Of a stretch of 64,000 nt of DNA, positions 57,101 through 64,000 are shown in pieces. The translations under genes were made by a program, and so were the position numbers. The notes under the pieces were generated by a model, which searched no databases, was not told the origin of the DNA, and was given only the letters and a program-made list of their open reading frames with translations. The stretch lies in contig NW_019091360.1 in NCBI RefSeq assembly GCF_001949145.1, forward strand, positions 4,234,159 to 4,298,158. The letters run 5' to 3'. Origin of the DNA: Acanthaster planci. Its lineage: Eukaryota; Echinodermata; Asteroidea; Valvatida; Acanthasteridae. The first letter of the stretch is position 1. Each line of letters begins with the position of its first letter.

Positions 57101-59860
57101 GGTGGCAATATCCGTATTGATTAAGACTCTTAATGTGGAAATTTGTAGCGGAGCCGCCCCCGTTGTGGACACCATGTAGCTTAGGGAACAATTTTTTCAA
57201 ATCAATAAATATAGTAGCAGCCATTTGATATCAAGCAAGCGAATAAATCTTGTGTGGTGGTTTAAGTGGGTCTACAGGATGTCTGAATCAATCGGAAAAA
57301 CAAACCATAAAATCCGACAATAACTTTGCTCGCGCAACATAAAGATGCCAGATCGAGGTCGTATACCTGCCAGTTGGAAGGGGAGCTTTGTTTACCATGA
57401 TAAAGTGGATCTGTCTATAAAAAGTTGACAATTCATCAAAATAGAGAAACTTGGATGTTTAGCCCAAGCATTGGAAAGAGTGCACCTGCGGCCCACGAGG
57501 CCATGGGGCCATGACTTCTGTTTTAGCACCATTATCATGACTTGTGCAATTAAACATCTTGTCCCATTTCGTTCCATATTTTTGGGGTGTTATTGTCTAT
57601 TGGTTTACATGTATTGTGATTTTTTTTTCAGTCTTTGTGTATTGTCTGACTTTTCAAAATTCATTTCCGCAGTCTTTTCTGATCATCCCATTAATTTTAG
57701 AACTGTTTAGAAGCTTTGTATTCGCCTTCAGATAACAAGTCCGAGTAAATCCGTTGACAAAACTGAGCATGATGAAGCGCTTCGCCAATAATTGTGACTT
57801 ACCATTATTATTACATTTGTGTAAATGAGAATGGCAGCCTTTTGCGTCACCATTTACATAGGCAATGAATCAAGATGTTGCTATAGCATTTTACAGAAAA
57901 TAGTTTCATTTTCTAAATCGTTGTACCTTTCTGTTTTTCTCTCTGAAACCTGTGCTTCTTCTAGAAATTTGTGGAAGCTTTCATAGCAATAAAGGAACAA
58001 CTCTTGATAATTGAAGCACGCCGTATGGAGATGAAACACGGCGCTGACAGTACGAAATGAAGGAGAAATTCAAGCTGGCTACTGTTTTTGGTTTTCCGTT
58101 GCTATGGCGACTAGCACAAGCGTCCTCTAATTAATGAATGCGTGTTGGAGCTTTGCATGCGTGTGAGAATGAAACACCTGCGCTATCCGTCGTTATATAT
58201 GTCGTACACTCGATTTCTGCGAGGTCATCTCAGGAAAAGGCATCTATATTTAGGCCCTACAAACATCTGGTCGATCAAGTAATCCGTCCATAAGATAATG
58301 CTTTCATCGAGAAAAAGATAATCTCCGTTAAACTAAGAAACATTTCAAACGAACCTATTTTGATTGTAATCGTTTTATGAAGTAAAATTAAGTAAAAGAC
58401 AATTGTAAATCTCTGTGTGCAAGCTCATTGAATTAACTATCCAGTATCCTGTAAACGAAGATCACCTAGCATTTGTATTAAAACAAGACTTATCCTGTTC
58501 AAACATTGTTTTTGCTCTTTTTCAGGTGATAAACAAATTGATGTATACAGGCAGTTCTGACCAAAGTGCTAAGTGTTGGGTGACGGAATTCGGCGACTGT
58601 ACACGTACTTATCAAGGCCATAAACACACAGTTAGCGCTGTTCGCTTTCGAGATGGATTAGGTATAAATAAAGATGCAGTTATTCCTTTAAAGTGATACT
58701 CGTTGTTATTCTAAATACTGAGTCTCAGGTGGGCCATCTTTTTCAAGAGGAAACGTTCTGAAAGTGCCTTTCATTCTAAGACTGACTACCTGTATTCGTC
58801 TGTTTTCTTCTGCAGTTTACACGGGATGCGGTGATAACCTTGCCAGGGTTTACGATGCCAAGTCAGGGGCATTGAAAAGGACGTTTAAAGGTCACGAATA
58901 TTGTATTAATGCCATCATGGTACGTTGACGCTATCCAACGTTCATTTAACCTACCTGTTAGATTTTGACCTCGTTGCAAAAAGGCTAGCGTTCTGACTCG
59001 ATTATTTTCTGGATTGATGATATATTACTCTTCATTAAGTGCATTATCAGTTTCTGGAAACCAAATTTTAAGATTTGGAAACAAATCAGGAATTGTTTGA
59101 GTTTTTATGATGTTATTCTTATTATGGTCCTGAAAAGTGCTTCTAATCATAGCATGGTAGCAAGAATATTTTAATTTAATTTTCAATTAGCTTTAACGAA
59201 CCCTTTTTGTCCTGAAAATGTCTTGCGTATAGTGTTTGTAAAAATGGAAAAAAAATGTCTGGAGCGGGATTTGAACCTGCCACCTTTGTAATACCGTGCC
59301 AGCACTTCTCCATGCAGCCCGACGTCAGTATTTTTTATCCCAACTGTCACTATTTTTAGCAGTTGTTCGATGGTTCAAATCTCCATTTCTTTGTTAACCT
59401 ACGTTTTGTCTACACTTTGTCAGTTTCCATGTAAAAACAAATAATGTTTTCACGTTATGCATTTTTCCTTTTTCATCAGATATTGCCTCAAAAGATGCTG
59501 ACTGCGTCTCATGATGGATCTGTAAAATTGTGGGATTGCTCTGGCATCAAAGATGAAATCACAAGCTTTGGAGACGAAGAAGAGGAAAAAGAAAGGAAGA
59601 AAAAGGAAAAAGAAGAAAAGAAAAGAGCAAAAGAGCAGAAGAAGAAGGAAAAGAAAGAAAAGGAGAGATTGGAAAAGGAGAAAAAGAAGAAAGTCTCAAA
59701 TCAGAACGACGAGAAGGAGAGTTTGCCTGAGAAGAATGATTTCGAAAAAAGTGAAAAAGATCCGGAAGAGAAGAGAGACAAAGGGAAAGAAGAGGTTGGA
59801 ATAGATGATGAAATCTCCAGAGAAATCGAAATGATTAGTAAAGACATGGATGACTTTTAA
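54103..59860 (+). CDS. WDR86: WD repeat protein 86-like, N-myristoylated type with charged tail
   Basis: Exons 54103-54969, 58526-58661, 58816-58919 and 59480-59860 join in phase to 495 residues (human WDR86 about 376). The N-terminus MGSGSSKKAKQ has Gly2, Ser6 and following lysines, the classic N-myristoylation plus basic membrane signal; human WDR86 starts MGGGGS. An acidic/basic linker runs to about residue 52. Eight WD40 repeats follow, each with GH and W-type ends: FAGHKGGIN, LKGHKSYIT, IEGHAAPIN, FRGHRRGVT, FKGHKGGIL, FEGHQSAVV, YQGHKHTVS, FKGHEYCIN. SSYDRTA and TASHDGS match the human protein closely. Residues about 400-495 are a lysine/glutamate helix and acidic end (EIEMISKDMDDF) that human WDR86 lacks. 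Molecular function of WDR86 is not established. Intron 1 is about 3.6 kb and holds a minisatellite and a possible alternative exon. Confidence 0.92.
56108..56463. repeat. 24-base minisatellite, about 15 units
   Basis: Units of ATACCAGGGATAGCCCATCAGGTA recur with small variants (CATCGGGTAAG, AGTCCATC) in intron 1 of the WD40 gene. Because 24 is divisible by three, the minus strand shows an 8-residue periodic open frame (MGYPWYYL and similar), and a second frame is also open. No start, splice or composition evidence supports translation. Confidence 0.95.
57965..58060 (+). CDS. Possible alternative last exon of the WD40 gene
   Basis: A strong polypyrimidine tract and acceptor (CTTCTTCTAG|AAATTTGTGG) precede 31 codons and a stop, in the phase required by the upstream WD40 exon (donor at 54969, phase 0). 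The peptide KFVEAFIAIKEQLLIIEARR followed by MEMKHGADSTK looks like a real helical C-terminus. If used, it would truncate the propeller after repeat 6. Alternatively it is the last exon of another gene or transposon remnant; helices of this type occur at the end of SANT/Myb-like proteins. Undecided. Confidence 0.35.
   Translation, partial: KFVEAFIAIKEQLLIIEARRMEMKHGADSTK
59257..59323 (-). mobile_element. tRNA-like pseudogene or SINE head
   Basis: On the minus strand the segment from GTCGGGCTGCATGG to GCTCCAGAC has a B-box GGTTCAAATCC and an A-box-like 5' part. Five of seven acceptor-stem positions could pair. It is about 67 bases, short for a tRNA, with no recognisable anticodon arm, so a pseudogene or SINE head is likeliest. 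Lies in the last intron of the WD40 gene. Confidence 0.5.
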
Positions 59861-59972
59861 CAGGAAGGAGTAGAACATACACTCACCTAAATTTGTGTGT
59901 GGCATTAAACACTAATCATCTGTAATTATACGCATACACCCAGTCTGCCTTTCTGGCGGTATGACCCAATTT

Positions 59973-59978
59973 AATAAA
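59973..59978 (+). terminator. Likely polyadenylation signal of the WD40 gene
   Basis: AATAAA 113 bases after the stop codon, the first such motif downstream. Confidence 0.55.
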
Positions 59979-61959
59979 AACTGACCAAATCAAACTCTCC
60001 CTTAAATTTGAGACCTATGACCAAAGTTGTTAATTATATTTCACATAGGCTGAGTAGTCTATTGAACACCACCGCGCTTGCCCACTATGTCAATAACTAT
60101 ATGTAGGACGTATATAAGTTGATTGAGCTCTGAGTTCGTGTTCGTGTGAGCTAAGTTTGACAGCGATAAAGTACATGATTAATTGATATTGTAACACTTT
60201 GATATTCGACACAGCTGCACAATATTAATGATTAATGGAAGTCTACCCGTTATACTTGGTTGCACCTCATGAATTAGATTCAAAAAAGAGCAATAATCTT
60301 GTGTCATGCGTAGTTACTTGTCAGGTTTTGTGGATTCGCGTCCGGCAATGACCGATGTTTGCTTTAAAAACAAAGACTTGAACTCTCTCGATATTACTGC
60401 TATTAAATATACTACCGGGCTACCTAAGACACTGATTAAGAATGTATTCACAAGTTAAAGTGTGTTCGTGCTAGGAAGTTCGATGGATCAATATGTCAAT
60501 ACCCAGCGTACTGAAGCATTCTTATTTCATTTGAAAGGTTACATTTTTTAGCCGTTGACTGTCCTTGTTAAATTAAGTTTGGATGTCTGCATGTTCTTGT
60601 TCCTCCTCAGATTTGCAAGTTTTTCAATTTCTCTTCCCTCGTTTGACAAACGGTTTCTTTGATGGTTTGCTTTATTTCAATTCAGATATCTTTTTTTGTA
60701 AATTCATATCATACAAAGTACAGAAACCTGTCTAAGTCTTGTGAAATTCCATTTGGCAGTATTGCACCGAAAGTACTGTGGAAATTTGTTGTATTGTTAG
60801 ACTAACCCGCCATACCTACATGTACATTATCCTGCATAGCGTGAATCCCTCAGGAAATGAATGATGTCAAAACACTGTGTTGCATTGTAATGATACAAAT
60901 TACGATGAATTCGTCCATTCTGATGTAGTATTTGTTTCTAATCATCAGCAGAACAAAGTGAGGCCTTTTTTCCCATTGTTTTTATACCATGTTAATCTCA
61001 CAAATCATCTAAATAATTCATAGTGATAAAACTATCATAACTAAAATTATTATATTCTATAATGGCAGCGGAACATGCTACTTTTTAGAGATTGGGTCGA
61101 TATAAGTGTACTTCAAAAATTAATCCTTCAATCAATATGAGTTATATCCGTTGCAAGAGAAGGTGTCTCAATAATGTTACACCGATTTCAATAAGTGCTG
61201 CTCAGCATGTCAAATACATCATCACGTGGGCTCATTTATTTATCAAATTCTCACTATACAAAGCCATATATGAATAATTGTTCAAAAATATTTTTCTTTA
61301 TAAACTGCTATATATGTATAATATTTTCTATAGTTTGTGCCAAAGTATTTACTCCGTATTCAAATAGTATACGCTGTATTTTAATAGTAGATATGCAGAA
61401 AAATGGAACTTGTTTACATAAAAATTAAAACAGGCGGTCGATACTGATCTGAGATTTAAAGTGTTAGTTAATACTGGTTGTTCAACACGCACCTTTGAGT
61501 TTTTGTACTTTTGCAATTAGCCTTTCGTTGCGCTACCAAATCCAAAAAAGAGAACAACTGCGTCAGGGAGAGAAAATGGGAGTGCTTTCTTGAGAAGAGG
61601 CTACTATCTCCAGATTTGCTGGTGACAAAAAAATTTGAAACTGACAAAACAAAGTAGAAACGGAGCCATATCAACGTGTGAGATTCTGTATACATTGCGC
61701 ACTATTACTACTGTAACACTTAACTTGTGGTGTAAATCGAACACATTCGACAGATTGTCTTTGCAGAGTACCCGGCAATTATATTTTTGGAATATTTTAA
61801 CAATAGCAGTAGAGGGCGCAGGAGAATACAAATGATTCGAAACAACAGCATAACTCCACCAAAATGTTAATGTTCCCAGCTTCTATAATTTTGCAATGAT
61901 GCTCAAGGTGACGATGTACCTAGTTTGTCTCCTTTTCCCCAGCCTTTGTGGTCGAGTTC

Positions 61960-62460
61960 GGCCGGCCTATTCTTGACACGGGTTTCTTGATCTTGCGCTC
62001 GAACGTCGGGCACACGACTCAAGAACACTGCTCTCGGAACAGGATCACACACCACCTCCTCGTCAGGGTTTTACAGGAACACACGGAAAAACTCGTAAGA
62101 AATGGCTTCCAAAGCAATAGACAATGGGAAGTTTTGCAAAATTAACAATAACCCTCCTCAATCCTTCACCTGTTGGAGGACGGAGGAGTGTTAGGGTTAA
62201 TTATTTTCCGGAACACAGAAATGAATGTTACTAATAAATAGAAAAGAATTCAGCCCGTCCAAACATTAACTCCCGAATAACGTAGCCTACAGGGACGCCG
62301 CCATGTTGCATGTTGCTTGTCACTAACTACCAGCGATAACCGGTTGTTTGTTCTCGGCGTTCGAGCGGCTACCCACGAACAACAAATCGAGCTGTTCGTG
62401 AAATAAGGGGAACAAGCCGCCAGAACTCGGCCTATGCGTTCCTCAAGAACCTTGTTACTC
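61960..62460 (-). repeat. Dispersed ~500-base repeat, copy 2 (inverted), interrupted by a MITE
   Basis: Reverse complement of the element at 45290-45800. Matching landmarks in reversed order are CCTCGTCAGGGTTTTACAGGAACACACGG, AAAGAATTCAGCC, ACCAGCGATAACCGG and CGAACAACAAATCGAGCTGTTCG. Between the landmarks TTTTGCAAAATTAA and TTATTTTC sits the 52-base hairpin element, absent from the other copy. Confidence 0.75.
62149..62200. mobile_element. Hairpin MITE, second copy, nested in the dispersed repeat
   Basis: Shares the centre CCTTCACCTGTTGGAGGA and the right arm GGAGGAGTGTTAGGGTTAA with the copy at 8967-9025. The left arm has lost about 6 bases. The empty site is visible at the equivalent position of the 45 kb repeat copy. 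Confidence 0.75.
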
Positions 62461-64000
62461 CTGCCATTCCGTCGGCATGGCGACTTATATATTTTTGTAA
62501 CGCCCTCTGTAGACAAGGATAAACGCCGTAAAATGTTTTGACCTGCGGAGACAAAGTGAGTATCACTTTGGAATAGTTGAACGATTTTTTTAAATTGAAA
62601 GTAATGGTTTTGTTCAGAAGTGCAATACAGTCTAGAATGGACAAAAACAAAACGGACAAATAAACGAAATCTAAGCGCTTTCTTTTCATGGTGTATCGAC
62701 ATTTATTTGTCCTCCAAACTTACCGCTGATTTCTCTTATGAGCAACCTTGGGACAGACATTCCTACTAATTACGGATTTCTATGAAGACAGCTAATAAAA
62801 CGGAAAAGACAATATTCGTATGTAGAGGGCGCACTGGCTATTCCTGATGGAGAGCTAGTATTGTGACAACTTAGAAGCCATACCTATTAGTAGGCATGAA
62901 CGTAACGATGAATTGTTCAACTTTGATCACTCGTATGTTGAATCAACCCAAATCGTTATAAATTAAACCATATTTTTTCCACCGATTAGTGTGATTCCTT
63001 GCAAAACACACTAGTATCATGCAGCATGCACGTCATACAAGGTCTGACGTTGCAATTCTTTGGTTCTACAGTGTCTAGGTCTAATCACCGATGATCTGTT
63101 ACGTAATTTGGACTAAAACATTTGATATTCATTTATTTTTATAAGTGCACGCAGAAATGACCTCAAACTTCGAATGCTAACCGGTTATTTCGACTTAGAT
63201 TTCAAGTAACAGCTGGCTTTTTTTTTTTAAAACTTTTTCCCCTTGGTGGACATCAAAATTATCCTTCGTGTCTTACTTTTTCCCGGAAAATGAAAAAACC
63301 AAGCATCCAATGGTATCAACAAAGTGCAACTCTTTCCGTGCAAAATATACTTTTAGATGATTTGGAATTTCTTTGCAGTAAAGTTGTACGTCATAATGTA
63401 TGAGGTACAAATGGAAAGCGACAACAAAGATTTGATTGTCATTTGTTAAATATCGAATTCAGTATAAGTATGGGAGCCTTTCAGTACCTGACCGTTACAA
63501 AAGTATATCTTCCCCGGTTAAGTAAAACGCACCGAGAATGAAGGTCTTCAACATTGCAGAAATATTTCCTCAGGCTCCTCTTTTGTGTAAAACCTACTGT
63601 CTAATGGAACTCGGCTGCGCATTCGTGTACTGCTCGTAATTTGGCAATGTGCACGGTAAATGAAGGGAAGAACTTAACAAGAGGGCAGAAACTAGTACGT
63701 ACTGTCGCCATTTAGGAAGCCCAAGGTTGTCACTATAAACATTTTACACTTGTTATTTGCTTGGCGTGTATCTGTGGAATTAACGTGGCCAATTATAATT
63801 TTTTTTATTTTAATTGAGCGTTTCGACTGGTGAAAACTACACTTAACACATTGAAAAAATACTTCGCAAAATACTCAGATAACGTGTTAGATATCCAAAA
63901 TCTATGATCTGTCTGAAATTAATTGTGATCTTGACCGATTTTCGGCAATGTAGCTGTCCTTAATGACACACGAAGTACTCCATTCTAACTTACAATGCCT

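Larger units (their letters stand above)
59861..64000. other. WD40 gene 3' region and intergenic DNA to the window end
   Basis: No coding exon is supported. A polyadenylation signal lies at 59973. A dispersed repeat copy with a nested hairpin MITE spans about 61960-62460. The 150-residue minus-strand open frame at 62250-62702 runs through that repeat and has no recognisable protein sequence. From 62700 to the end I see only AT-rich single-copy-looking DNA. Confidence 0.5.

Noticed and set aside
59257..59323. tRNA gene on the minus strand in the last WD40-gene intron
   Set aside because: Too short, two acceptor mismatches and no clear anticodon arm.
62250..62702. 150-residue minus-strand protein
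   Set aside because: It runs through the dispersed repeat and adjacent non-coding DNA; the other repeat copy does not preserve the frame.

Overview
The window is eukaryotic nuclear DNA: AT-rich, with short multi-exon genes bounded by GT-AG introns, tRNA-derived SINEs, miniature inverted-repeat elements, minisatellites and one 552-base assembly gap. The proteins are animal housekeeping or cell-biology proteins that align end to end with vertebrate orthologues. The repeat style (many short fold-back elements, pogo-like MITEs, very frequent ACATGTA words) suggests a marine invertebrate deuterostome such as an echinoderm, hemichordate or amphioxus. That placement is an inference; nothing seen here fixes the species.

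Six gene models were built from splice sites and reading-frame continuity, all on the + strand. DERA (deoxyribose-phosphate aldolase) has 8 exons over 860-8111. An 855-residue protein I do not recognise has 2 exons over 11158-14156. COPB1 (coatomer beta subunit) has 21 exons over 16597-26051. INCENP (chromosomal passenger complex) runs over 30379-41512 and has the N gap in one intron. An EF-hand protein with a cluster of PKA-type sites has 9 exons over 46974-51500. A WDR86-like WD40 protein with a myristoylation-type N-terminus has 4 exons over 54103-59860. In every model except INCENP across the gap, the exons join in phase to one complete open frame.

The genes are not a functional operon. 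They cover nucleotide catabolism, COPI vesicle traffic, mitosis, and calcium or membrane signalling. The last two genes and the unrecognised gene each have a perfect TGACGTCA site upstream of the start codon.

The intergenic and intronic DNA is rich in non-autonomous repeats. They include two inverted copies of a ~500 bp element (45.3 kb and 62.0 kb), one of which carries a nested hairpin MITE; two diverged copies of a ~300 bp element (3.5 kb and 19.8 kb); long perfect fold-backs at 15.5 kb and 24.2 kb; and minisatellites with 25 bp and 24 bp units in introns of INCENP and WDR86. I found no viral genes, CRISPR arrays, rRNA, or intact transposase. No clearly new biological system is visible. 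The best leads are the unrecognised 855-residue gene, an orphan minus-strand exon at 53.2 kb, a possible alternative last exon of the WD40 gene, and the PKA-site cluster in the EF-hand protein.
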